In this document: piece after piece, positions 1-5,212 of the stretch
How positions within the stretch are numbered: position 1 is the stretch's first letter
How the letters are laid out: each line of letters opens with the position of its first letter
Origin: Candidatus Aminicenantes bacterium UBA2190
GTDB lineage: Bacteria; Acidobacteriota; Aminicenantia; UBA2199
NCBI GenBank assembly: GCA_002335385.1
Contig: DCVK01000041.1
Span: 1-8,053, forward strand
Direction: 5' to 3'
Length of the DNA stretch: 8,053 nucleotides
Notes under the pieces: model-generated
What the model saw: only the letters and a program-made list of their open reading frames with translations
The model's database searches: none
Told to the model about the DNA's origin: nothing
Made by a program: the position numbers and the translations under genes

Positions 1-53
1 TCCAATATGTAATGGACTCCTACAGCGATTTGCCTGCCGGGGCGCTTTTGTGA
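1..53 (+). CDS. C-terminal tail of an upstream ORF (partial, unidentified)
   Basis: A reading frame open from the window edge (whole codons from position 3) ends at TGA 51-53 and reads QYVMDSYSDLPAGALL. It stops 28 nt before the kinase start, on the same strand, which fits the end of a preceding gene in one operon. Only 16 residues are visible, so no family can be named. Frame 2 is also open across this stretch and continues into the kinase region, so the choice of frame rests on the natural-looking stop and spacing alone. Confidence 0.35.
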   Translation, partial: QYVMDSYSDLPAGALL

Positions 54-81
54 TACGCTCCCTGCGGCACAGGCCGAAACC

Positions 82-1014
82 ATGGAAACCAGGCTTCCCG
101 AATCGCTCGCAGAGTATGGCGCCCGCCGGCCCGGGATGAAGTGGGAGAAGATCCACGCCGAGGCCTCGCGGCGGAGCTTCTTCCGCCTGCGCCGCGGCCG
201 GCATACCCTCGTGGCCATGGTCTATCCCGAGCCGGCCCCGGAAGAAGTGGAGAAATTCTGCTCGCGTCAGCGGGTCTATCGGCGGCATGGGCTGCGGGTG
301 CCGCGCATCGACCGGGTCCTCGGCGGCCAGGTGGTGCTGCAGGAGGACCTGGGCGACCTGCTGCTGCAGCGCGCCTGGCGCCTGGCCGGCGTCGCCGAGC
401 GCCGGCGCCTTCTGGACGGCTGCCGGCGGATCCTCGGCCGACTGGCCGTTGTCCCGCCGGCGCTAGCCGGCGCCCGCCTTGACGCGGCCAGGCGGAAATG
501 GGAGATGGACTTCTTCATCAGCCATTTCCTGCCGCGCTTCCCCGTTCCCGCGATCGGCGCAGAGCGCCTGCGGGCCGGCCTGCATCGATTGGCCGAGGCA
601 ACCGGCACGGAGGACACGTTCGCCCACCGCGATTTCCATTCGCGCAACCTGCTGCTGTTCAAGGGCGAACTGGCCATGGTCGACTTCCAGGACTCGCTGC
701 TGGCTCCCCGCTACTACGACCTCGTCTCGCTGGCCTTCGATTCCTATCTCGACCTGGGCAGCCTGCGCGGCAGGCTCTTTGCCAATCTCGTCCCCTGGGG
801 GGACGACAGGGAGCTCCGGCAGGTGCGCCTGACGGCGCTGCAGCGCAATATCAAGGCCCTGGGCACCTTCGGTTTCCAGATGTTCGAGCGCCGCCACCGG
901 GTCTATGCCCGGTATATCCCCCGCACGATCCGGCACATCCAAGGACACCTCCGAGTTTTGGCTGATCCCAAGTTAGAGATTTTATCCAAGTATTTTGGTT
1001 CCGTGACGCAATAG
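82..1014 (+). CDS. amgK: AmgK-like aminoglycoside phosphotransferase-family kinase (putative anomeric MurNAc/GlcNAc kinase)
   Basis: This 310-residue protein belongs to the APH/choline kinase fold, COG3178-like. The catalytic-loop signature HRDFHSRN (residues 182-189, Asp185 as likely base and Asn189 as metal ligand) is followed by VDFQD (200-204), the DFG-equivalent. Upstream lie SRRSFFRL (29-36), the VAMVYPEPAPEE stretch (about 44-55) that matches the 'vaMdaPp' region of AmgK proteins, and the hinge-like LQEDLGD (86-92). The segment KWEMDFFISHFL (139-150) also recurs in the family. Known members phosphorylate the anomeric carbon of N-acetylmuramate or N-acetylglucosamine in cytoplasmic peptidoglycan recycling, upstream of the nucleotidyltransferase MurU. 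No MurU partner is in the window, so the substrate is inferred. There is no clear Shine-Dalgarno; an in-frame stop at 10-12 and the absence of another ATG or GTG favour ATG 82. The last ~25 codons are visibly more AT-rich. A different small-molecule kinase of this fold remains possible. Confidence 0.8.
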   Translation: METRLPESLAEYGARRPGMKWEKIHAEASRRSFFRLRRGRHTLVAMVYPEPAPEEVEKFCSRQRVYRRHGLRVPRIDRVLGGQVVLQEDLGDLLLQRAWRLAGVAERRRLLDGCRRILGRLAVVPPALAGARLDAARRKWEMDFFISHFLPRFPVPAIGAERLRAGLHRLAEATGTEDTFAHRDFHSRNLLLFKGELAMVDFQDSLLAPRYYDLVSLAFDSYLDLGSLRGRLFANLVPWGDDRELRQVRLTALQRNIKALGTFGFQMFERRHRVYARYIPRTIRHIQGHLRVLADPKLEILSKYFGSVTQ

Positions 1015-1026
1015 AAAATTTGGTGG

Positions 1027-1047
1027 ACGGTATACGGTAGACGGTCA
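1027..1047 (+). repeat. 7-nt tandem repeat, ACGGTNN x3 (left flank of element A)
   Basis: Three abutting heptads, ACGGTAT, ACGGTAG and ACGGTCA, lie just before hairpin element A. The same ACGGTNN units precede elements B (4374-4401) and C (4906-4933). The unit length is constant while the last two bases vary. Confidence 0.85.
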
Positions 1048-1062
1048 GAAAAAGGCAATATT

Positions 1063-1218
1063 AGGACTTAAATTCCAAATCCCAAGCACCAAATCACAAA
1101 CAAATTCCAAGCACCAATGACCCAAACGAAGAGAAGAACCTGAGAGTGTCTTTGTTTGGGTAATTGGAATTTGATATTTATTTGGAATTTGGTGCTTGGG
1201 ATTTGAGATTTTAGTCCT
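1063..1218. repeat. Hairpin element A (inverted repeat, copy 1 of 3)
   Basis: Two 32-nt arms, 1063-1094 and 1187-1218, are reverse complements at 29 of 32 positions. They can form a long cruciform or RNA stem around a 92-nt interior that is itself partly palindromic. The left arm is identical to the left arm of element C (4949-4980), and 1033-1094 matches 4919-4980 with two differences. The interior 1129-1173 is an exact 45-nt reverse complement of 4468-4512 in element B, so the interior is flipped relative to B. The element fills most of the 332-nt spacer between the kinase and dus. It might end transcription of the kinase gene, although no strong T-run follows the stem. Confidence 0.9.
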
Positions 1219-1234
1219 ACCAGTAACTTTTTCA

Positions 1235-1255
1235 CCTTACGCCTTCTGCCTTCCG
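1235..1255 (+). repeat. 7-nt tandem repeat, CCTTNNG x3 (right flank of element A)
   Basis: Heptads CCTTACG, CCTTCTG and CCTTCCG abut and are followed by a partial CCG. Element B has a matching array at 4560-4587 in the same position relative to its hairpin. Confidence 0.75.
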
Positions 1256-1278
1256 CCGAGTTCGTCTTCTTCCTTAAC

Positions 1279-1313
<35 letters not shown>

Positions 1314-1331
1314 TCCATCTCGCCTAAGCCA

Positions 1332-1340
1332 TGGTATAAT
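1332..1340 (+). promoter_or_regulatory. Extended -10 promoter of dus-mnmA, probably leaderless
   Basis: TGGTATAAT is an exact extended -10 element (TGnTATAAT). The hexamer TATAAT (1335-1340) ends only 6 nt before the ATG at 1347, so transcription should begin at or within a base or two of the start codon. No good -35 is seen at the usual distance, which fits an extended -10 promoter. No Shine-Dalgarno precedes the ATG. The leaderless reading is inferred from these distances. Confidence 0.75.
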
Positions 1341-1346
1341 CGTTTT

Positions 1347-2282
1347 ATGTTGCGGATCGGCACATTGACCATCGAACACCCCACCATCCTGGCGCCCATG
1401 GCCGGGCTGACCGACCGCGTCCTGCGCCAGCTCATGGACGAGATCGGCGGTTGCGGCGCCATGGTCTCGGAGATGATCGCCGCCGAGGGGCTGCGCCGGC
1501 GCAACCGCCGCACCCTGGAGATGATCACCGGCTTTCCGACGCGCACGCCGCAGTTCATTCAGCTCTTCGGCGCCGACCCCGAGGCCCTGGCTGAGGCAGC
1601 AGCGATCGTCTCCGCCGGGACGGATTATGCCGGCATCGACATCAACATGGGCTGCCCGGTGCCCAAGGTGGTACGCTCCGGTGCCGGCTCCGGGCTGCTG
1701 CAGGACCTGCCGCGCCTGGCGGCGGTGGTGGCCGCCGTGCGCCGAGCCACGACGCTGCCGCTGACGGTCAAGGTGCGCCTGGGCTTCAGCCAGGTCAATG
1801 TCCTGGAGACCACCAGGGTCATCGAGCAGGAAGGGGCCGACGCCGTGGCCGTTCATTTCCGGCTGCGCAGCGACGGCTACAAGGGCAGCGCCCGCTGGGA
1901 ACTGGCCGCTGCCGTCCGCGAGAACCTGCGCATCCCGCTGCTGGGCAATGGCGACATCATGACCCTGGCGTTCGCCCTGGAAAAGATGCGCGCCGTCGAC
2001 GGCGTGCTCATCGGCCGCGGCGCCCTGGCCAATCCCTTCATCTTCCGCGAGATCGCCGGGCAGGAGACCCTGGAGCGGGATTGGGGCGGTTATGTGCGCC
2101 GCCTGGGCGAGTTGATCGCGGAGAACTACCCCGAGCGCAAGCGCCTGGGCAAGCTCAAGGCCTTCACCCGCTTCCTGGTGCTCAGCCGCCCCGCTTCGCG
2201 CTCCTGGAAGCGGCGCATTTTCCTGAGCCAGGACTTCCGGGAGGCGTGCGGCTTCCTCGAGGAAACCTTCCCGTGCGCGTGA
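1347..2282 (+). CDS. dusB: tRNA-dihydrouridine synthase (Dus family, NifR3/DusB-like)
   Basis: This 311-residue FMN enzyme reduces specific uridines in tRNA to dihydrouridine using NADPH. It shows the TIM-barrel start LAPMAGLTD (15-23) and SEMIAAEGL (41-49). The catalytic-loop MGCPVPKVVRSGAGS (101-115) carries Cys103, the expected proton donor. VKVRLGF (141-147) contains Lys142, GNGDI is at 200-204, and the FMN-phosphate loop DGVLIGRGALANPFIF is at 218-233. Length is typical for the family. One oddity is VHFRLRSDGYKG (169-180), where most DusB proteins read VHGRTR; His170 and Arg172 are kept but the Gly and Thr are not. ATG 1347 is supported by homology to the usual N-terminus and by the promoter directly upstream. 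The gene overlaps mnmA by 4 or 10 nt, which points to a coupled tRNA-modification pair. Assignment to the DusB subgroup over another Dus class is less certain than the family. Confidence 0.93.
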   Translation: MLRIGTLTIEHPTILAPMAGLTDRVLRQLMDEIGGCGAMVSEMIAAEGLRRRNRRTLEMITGFPTRTPQFIQLFGADPEALAEAAAIVSAGTDYAGIDINMGCPVPKVVRSGAGSGLLQDLPRLAAVVAAVRRATTLPLTVKVRLGFSQVNVLETTRVIEQEGADAVAVHFRLRSDGYKGSARWELAAAVRENLRIPLLGNGDIMTLAFALEKMRAVDGVLIGRGALANPFIFREIAGQETLERDWGGYVRRLGELIAENYPERKRLGKLKAFTRFLVLSRPASRSWKRRIFLSQDFREACGFLEETFPCA

Positions 2283-3334
2283 CGGAGGGCCGCCTGCCGG
2301 TAACGATCGCCTTCAGCGGCGGCAAGGACTCCACGGCGGCCGTTCTGCTGCTGCGCGAACAGGGGCACGAAGTGCGCGCCCTGACCATGCGCCTGGGCCT
2401 GCCCGGCGAGGAGGAGAAGCTCGGGCGCATCGAGGCGCTCGCCCGAGTCATGGACGTTCCCTGGCAGGCGGTCGACCTGCGCCAGCCTTTCCGGGAAAGG
2501 GTTTTGGAGTATTTCATTGCCGGCTACCGCAGGGGTTTGACCCCCAATCCCTGCGTCGAGTGCAACCGCCATATCAAGTTCGGTTTTCTGCTGGCTGCGC
2601 TGCGCGCCGGTTTCCCGCATGACCTTTTTGCCACCGGGCACTATGCCGCCAAGGCCTGCATTGACAGGCGCTGGTTCCTCCAGGAGCCGGCCGACCGCCG
2701 CAAGTCGCAGATCTATTTCCTGGCCATGATCGCCCCCGCGGAGCTGGAACGGGTCCTGTTCCCCCTCGCCGGCCTGACCGTCGAGGAGGTCAGGGCCAAG
2801 GTGTCCGGCTTGCCCCTGGCCAACATGAAGGAAAGCCAGGATGTTTGTTTTCTCCAGGACGATGACCTGGCCGCTTTTCTGGCGCGCCATGTCCCGCAGG
2901 CCTTTCAGGCCGGCGACCTGCTGGACACCGGCGGAAAAAAGATCGGCCGCCATCAGGGCGCCCTGCACTTCACCGTGGGCCAGCGCCGCGGCACCGGCCT
3001 CGCCGCGGACCGCCGCCTCTATGTCGTCGGCCGCAACCTGGCGGCCGGAACCGTCACCCTCGGCGACGAGCAGGACCTTTTGTCCTCCTCCCTGGCCGTC
3101 GCCGACCCCGTCTTCTGGCGGCAGCTGCGCGCCGGCGACAAATTGACGGTGAAGGTCCGCTACCAGCTGCGCGGCCATGAGGCCGAGATCATCGAGGCGG
3201 GAGAGGGACGAATCGGCGCCGCATTCAGTGAACCGGTGCGCGCCGTCACTCCCGGGCAGCTGGCTGTTTTTTATGACAACGACATCATTGTCGCCGCCGG
3301 CGAGATTACGGATGCCGAAAAAACGCGGTCGTGA
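2273..3334 (+). CDS. mnmA: tRNA 2-thiouridine(34) synthase MnmA (divergent form)
   Basis: This is an ATP-pyrophosphatase-type tRNA thiolase of about 353 residues. In the known family it adenylates U34 of Lys, Glu and Gln tRNAs and inserts sulfur received from a persulfide relay. Visible motifs are the PP-loop FSGGKDST (14-21), TPNPCVECNRHIKF (90-103) with the first catalytic Cys94 and a second Cys97, ATGHYA (120-125), KSQIYFL (144-150), ESQDVCF (187-193) with the second catalytic Cys192, and GRHQGALHFTVGQRRGTGL (225-243), followed by a C-terminal beta-rich part. Two features are unusual: the PP-loop has Lys where MnmA normally has Val (SGGVDS), and the Cys-Cys-Ser segment often found before the first helix pair is absent. 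Start: GTG 2273 has GAGGA at 2259-2263, 9 nt upstream; GTG 2279 would give a 4-nt GTGA overlap with the dus stop. Both are plausible and differ by two residues. No upstream start beyond these preserves family length. Confidence 0.9.
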   Translation: MRVTEGRLPVTIAFSGGKDSTAAVLLLREQGHEVRALTMRLGLPGEEEKLGRIEALARVMDVPWQAVDLRQPFRERVLEYFIAGYRRGLTPNPCVECNRHIKFGFLLAALRAGFPHDLFATGHYAAKACIDRRWFLQEPADRRKSQIYFLAMIAPAELERVLFPLAGLTVEEVRAKVSGLPLANMKESQDVCFLQDDDLAAFLARHVPQAFQAGDLLDTGGKKIGRHQGALHFTVGQRRGTGLAADRRLYVVGRNLAAGTVTLGDEQDLLSSSLAVADPVFWRQLRAGDKLTVKVRYQLRGHEAEIIEAGEGRIGAAFSEPVRAVTPGQLAVFYDNDIIVAAGEITDAEKTRS

Positions 3335-3429
3335 TGCTAGGGCGGTATACGTCAGGCGAAAGAATGAAAGAAGATCTTCGTGACGCGTAACGGGAGGGAA
3401 TAAAGATGGATTATCGGTATAAGGCGCAG

Positions 3430-3491
3430 GGTTTAAGGTGTAAGGTGAAACTCCTCTCTTCCCGTCAACCGTAAACCTTACACCGTAAACC
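3430..3491. repeat. Inverted repeat in the mnmA-DUF937 spacer
   Basis: Arms 3430-3446 and 3475-3491 are reverse complements at 16 of 17 positions around a 28-nt loop. The arms consist of 7-nt units related to the ACGGTNN and AAGGTNN repeats that flank elements A-C, arranged here head to head. This may be a minimal or decayed relative of the larger elements. A terminator role for dus-mnmA is possible, but no T-run follows. The rest of 3335-3550 holds scattered short repeat fragments and no convincing gene. Confidence 0.75.
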
Positions 3492-3550
3492 AAGTCCCCG
3501 ACTTCTTGCTGACACCGACACTTGAAATAAGAATGATCTCACTTTTTCTA

Positions 3551-3579
3551 TTGATAAGAAAGAACAATGGAAATATAAT
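3551..3579 (+). promoter_or_regulatory. Sigma70-like promoter of the DUF937 gene
   Basis: TTGATA (3551-3556) and a perfect TATAAT (3574-3579) are separated by 17 nt. The predicted start site is near 3586, leaving a leader of about 43 nt before ATG 3629. The promoter rules out the in-frame ATG at 3506 as a translation start, because that codon would lie upstream of the transcript. Confidence 0.85.
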
Positions 3580-3616
3580 CGGGCAGCAAGATGATTTCCC
3601 CACTAAAATCGATCTC

Positions 3617-3624
3617 AAGGAGAG
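3617..3624 (+). promoter_or_regulatory. Ribosome binding site deciding the DUF937 start
   Basis: AAGGAGAG lies 4 nt before ATG 3629. The identical octamer at the identical 4-nt spacing precedes pyrR and pyrC, so this looks like the genome's preferred Shine-Dalgarno and strongly favours 3629 over 3506. Confidence 0.9.
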
Positions 3625-3628
3625 AAAT

Positions 3629-4270
3629 ATGAATCTGATGGAAGCGATCCTCGGCGGCGGCGGTTCCCCTGTATCGACAATGGCCAAGCAGTTCGGCCTC
3701 GGTGAGGACGACGTCACCAAGGTCATCCAGCAGATGATCCCTGCCTTGACCAATGGGGTCAAGAGGAACGTCACGCAGAAAGGCGGGCTGGAAAGCCTGC
3801 TGCAGGCCCTGAACAAGGGCAACCACGACCGCTACCTCGATCAGCCCGATGTCCTGACCAGCCCGGCTGCCGTCGACGACGGCAACGGCATCCTCGGCCA
3901 TATCTTCGGCAGCAAGGAGACGAGCCGCGAGCTGGCGAAGCGCACTTCCAGGACCACGGGGATCAGCGCCGAGATCCTGAAAAAGATGCTGCCCCTGATC
4001 GCCGGCCTGGTCATGGGTTCCATGAAGAAGCAGGGCGGCAATTCGGGCCTGCTCGACCAGCTGCTGGGCGGCCTGAGCGGCAAGAGATCGGCCTCATCCA
4101 CGGGCGGCCTGGGCGGGCTGCTGGGCGGCCTGCTCGGCGGTGTGCTCGGAGGCGGCAAGAAAAAGAAGGCTTCCTCCTCGCCGCTGGACGCCCTGACCGG
4201 CCTGCTCGACGCCGACGGCGAGGGTTCGGCGATCGACGACATTCTCGGCATGGCCAAGAAGATGTTCTAA
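3629..4270 (+). CDS. DUF937 (YidB-like) domain protein
   Basis: This 213-residue protein matches the DUF937 pattern, a family of unknown function. The N-terminal helical region, MNLMEAILGGGGSP (1-14) followed by MAKQFGLGEDDVTKVIQQMIPALTNGVKRN (18-47), is typical. A second part, ISAEILKKMLPLIAGLVMGSMKKQ (112-135), repeats the 'lLp.la.lvmg' character of the domain. Between 136 and 180 the chain becomes Gly/Leu/Ser-rich low complexity, notably GGLGGLLGGLLGGVLGGG (159-176) followed by four lysines. It closes with a short acidic helix-like tail (SAIDDILGMAKKMF). There is no signal peptide and no clear membrane segment, so it is probably cytoplasmic. It has its own promoter and Shine-Dalgarno and stands alone between two repeat-bearing spacers, so context gives no functional hint. 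The family call is good; the function is unknown. Confidence 0.82.
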   Translation: MNLMEAILGGGGSPVSTMAKQFGLGEDDVTKVIQQMIPALTNGVKRNVTQKGGLESLLQALNKGNHDRYLDQPDVLTSPAAVDDGNGILGHIFGSKETSRELAKRTSRTTGISAEILKKMLPLIAGLVMGSMKKQGGNSGLLDQLLGGLSGKRSASSTGGLGGLLGGLLGGVLGGGKKKKASSSPLDALTGLLDADGEGSAIDDILGMAKKMF

Positions 4271-4283
4271 AAGATCCAAGGCG

Positions 4284-4348
4284 AGTGGTAGTGTTAGTGG
4301 CAGTGTTGGCAAGAGACCAGAACAGAATCCAGTGTCAGTGACAGTGTC
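4284..4348 (+). repeat. 6-nt tandem repeats, AGTGNN
   Basis: Two arrays of hexads follow the DUF937 stop: AGTGGT, AGTGTT, AGTGGC, AGTGTT (4284-4307) and AGTGTC, AGTGAC, AGTGTC (4331-4348). The unit is six bases, unlike the seven-base units elsewhere in the window, but the design of a fixed 5' part and two variable 3' bases is similar. Confidence 0.8.
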
Positions 4349-4373
4349 AGCAGGAAATGAAAGTAATTGGAGA

Positions 4374-4401
4374 ACGGTTGACGGTATACGGTTGACGGTC
4401 A
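4374..4401 (+). repeat. 7-nt tandem repeat, ACGGTNN x4 (left flank of element B)
   Basis: ACGGTTG, ACGGTAT, ACGGTTG and ACGGTCA abut. This is the same unit and position as the arrays before elements A and C. Confidence 0.85.
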
Positions 4402-4415
4402 GAACAAGGACTAAT

Positions 4416-4558
4416 AAGACTTAAATCCCAAATCCCTGGCACCAAATTCCAAACAAATCCCAAATTCCAAATTCCAATTACCCAAACAAAGACACTCTCA
4501 GGTTCTTCTCTTTGTTGTGGCATTTTGTGATTGGTGCTTGGGAATTGGGATTTATCTT
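4416..4558. repeat. Hairpin element B (inverted repeat, copy 2 of 3)
   Basis: The left arm near 4416-4447 and the right arm at 4530-4558 pair imperfectly, with a few mismatches and small gaps. The interior 4468-4512 is the exact reverse complement of 1129-1173 in element A. It shares with element C the orientation and the outer parts of the core: AATTCCAATTACCCAAAC on the left and TTCTTCTCTTTGTT on the right. B is the most decayed copy in its arms. With its flanks it fills the 388-nt spacer between the DUF937 gene and fmdB; apart from the hexads and heptads I see no gene there. Confidence 0.85.
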
Positions 4559-4559
4559 C

Positions 4560-4587
4560 CCTTACGCCTTACGCCCTGAACCTTGCG
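4560..4587 (+). repeat. 7-nt tandem repeat, CCTTACG-type (right flank of element B)
   Basis: CCTTACG twice, then CCCTGAA and CCTTGCG, all in 7-nt register. This matches the array to the right of element A (1235-1255). The array ends 24 nt before the -35 of the fmdB promoter. Confidence 0.75.
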
Positions 4588-4611
4588 CCGAGACTCTTGC
4601 CACACAGTATC

Positions 4612-4640
4612 TTTACAGCGCCTGCCGATTGCGCTAAAAT
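4612..4640 (+). promoter_or_regulatory. Sigma70-like promoter of the FmdB-family gene
   Basis: TTTACA (4612-4617) and TAAAAT (4635-4640) are separated by exactly 17 nt. The expected start site is near 4647, so the leader is only about 12 nt and consists almost entirely of the Shine-Dalgarno region. Confidence 0.75.
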
Positions 4641-4648
4641 AATATTTC

Positions 4649-4654
4649 GAGGTG
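4649..4654 (+). promoter_or_regulatory. Ribosome binding site of the FmdB-family gene
   Basis: GAGGTG ends 4 nt before ATG 4659, the same short spacing seen at the other AAGGAGAG sites in this window. It supports the MPVYEYKC start typical of the family. Confidence 0.8.
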
Positions 4655-4658
4655 AAAA

Positions 4659-4892
4659 ATGCCTGTATATGAATATAAATGCCGGAAGTGCGGCAAGGTG
4701 TTCGAGAAGTTCCTGCGCTCGCTGGCGGCCGCCTCCACGGTGAAATGCGAGAAGTGCGGGAGTTCCAAAGTGGAAAAGCTGGTCTCCTGCTGCGCCATTT
4801 CGTCGGGCGGCAAGGGCAGGGACACCGGTTCTTCCAGTTCCTCTTCTTCCTGCGGCACTTGCTCGGGCGGCACATGCAGTACCTGTCATTAA
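4659..4892 (+). CDS. FmdB-family zinc-ribbon protein (small regulatory-type protein)
   Basis: This 77-residue protein begins MPVYEYKCRKCGKVFE, the hallmark of the FmdB/CxxC_CXXC_SSSS family. Two Cys pairs, C8xxC11 and C30xxC33, form a predicted zinc ribbon. The tail is unusual in composition: a run of seven serines (58-64) leads to C65xxC68 and C73xxC76, giving ten cysteines in all with C44 and C45. Some family members end in a Ser-rich, Cys-containing tail like this, and the extra Cys pairs could bind a second metal. The name comes from a protein of the formamidase locus of Methylophilus, but most members have no proven function. It has its own promoter and Shine-Dalgarno and sits alone between hairpin elements B and C, convergent with pyrC. 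Family confident, role unknown. Confidence 0.9.
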   Translation: MPVYEYKCRKCGKVFEKFLRSLAAASTVKCEKCGSSKVEKLVSCCAISSGGKGRDTGSSSSSSSCGTCSGGTCSTCH

Positions 4893-4905
4893 CCGCCGGA
4901 AAGAC

Positions 4906-4933
4906 TCGGTTTACGGTGTACGGTAGACGGTCA
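4906..4933 (+). repeat. 7-nt tandem repeat, ACGGTNN x4 (left flank of element C)
   Basis: TCGGTTT, ACGGTGT, ACGGTAG and ACGGTCA abut. The last two heptads and the sequence after them match the left flank of element A. Confidence 0.85.
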
Positions 4934-4948
4934 GGAAGAGGCAATATT

Positions 4949-5111
4949 AGGACTTAAATTCCAAATCCCAAGCACCAAATTCCAAATAAATAACAAATTC
5001 CAAATTCCAATTACCCAAACAAAGGCGCTTCCAGATTCTTCTCTTTGTTTTGGTCATTGGTGCTTGGATTTTGTTTGTGATTTGGTGCTTGGGATTTGGA
5101 ATTTTATTCTT
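4949..5111. repeat. Hairpin element C (inverted repeat, copy 3 of 3)
   Basis: Positions 4956-4980 and 5080-5104 are perfect 25-nt reverse complements around a 99-nt interior. A second, inner copy of the arm motif (TTGGTGCTTGG) occurs near 5057-5067, so the right side carries the motif twice; in element A the doubled motif is on the left side (1082-1092 and 1106-1119). This is another sign that A is flipped. The element lies between the convergent ends of fmdB and pyrC and could act as a bidirectional terminator. A moderately T-rich stretch (5101-5117) follows on the + side. It dominates the 320-nt spacer 4893-5212, where I see no gene. Confidence 0.92.
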
Positions 5112-5129
5112 CCTATTCACTTTTTGCGT

Positions 5130-5157
5130 GTCACGCGTCACGCGTTACGCGTCACGA
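5130..5157 (+). repeat. 7-nt tandem repeat, GTCACGC x4
   Basis: GTCACGC twice, then GTTACGC and GTCACGA, abut directly. The array takes the place held by CCTTACG units to the right of elements A and B, so the unit sequence differs between copies while the 7-nt length is kept. Confidence 0.88.
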
Positions 5158-5179
5158 AGATCGAACTCCGGTTCTTTCT

Positions 5180-5207
5180 CATCACGCATCATGCCTGACG
5201 CATAACG
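5180..5207 (+). repeat. 7-nt tandem repeat, CATCACG-type x4
   Basis: CATCACG, CATCATG, CCTGACG and CATAACG are in 7-nt register. The array ends 5 nt past the pyrC stop codon as read on the minus strand. Confidence 0.7.
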
Positions 5208-5212
5208 ATCGT

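Noticed and set aside
2081..2272. N-terminal extension of MnmA from an ATG inside dus
   Set aside because: It would be read in a shadow frame of dus, has no similarity to MnmA, and GTG 2273 or 2279 gives the normal family length.
3406..3474. 22-codon ORF (MDYRYKAQGL...) with GGGAGGG 7 nt upstream
   Set aside because: It is built largely from the AAGGTNN-type heptads and the left arm of the inverted repeat at 3430-3491, and has no recognisable protein character. The good Shine-Dalgarno-like match is probably chance.
2126..3493. Long minus-strand ORF opposite mnmA
   Set aside because: It is a shadow of the GC-rich mnmA gene, runs into repeat sequence at its start, and shows no domain.
3506..3628. 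N-terminal extension of the DUF937 protein from ATG 3506
   Set aside because: A TTGATA-17-TATAAT promoter lies inside this stretch (3551-3579), and AAGGAGAG precedes ATG 3629, where the family-like N-terminus begins. The extension has no family resemblance.
4949..5111. Integron attC site
   Set aside because: The imperfect inverted-repeat shape is similar, but I see no RYYYAAC core at the ends, neighbouring genes are housekeeping and lie in operons, and there is no integrase.
4416..5111. FmdB gene as cargo of a composite mobile element bounded by elements B and C
   Set aside because: B and C flank fmdB in the same orientation, but there is no transposase and no visible target duplication. 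A third copy lies elsewhere, so simple dispersal explains the pattern.
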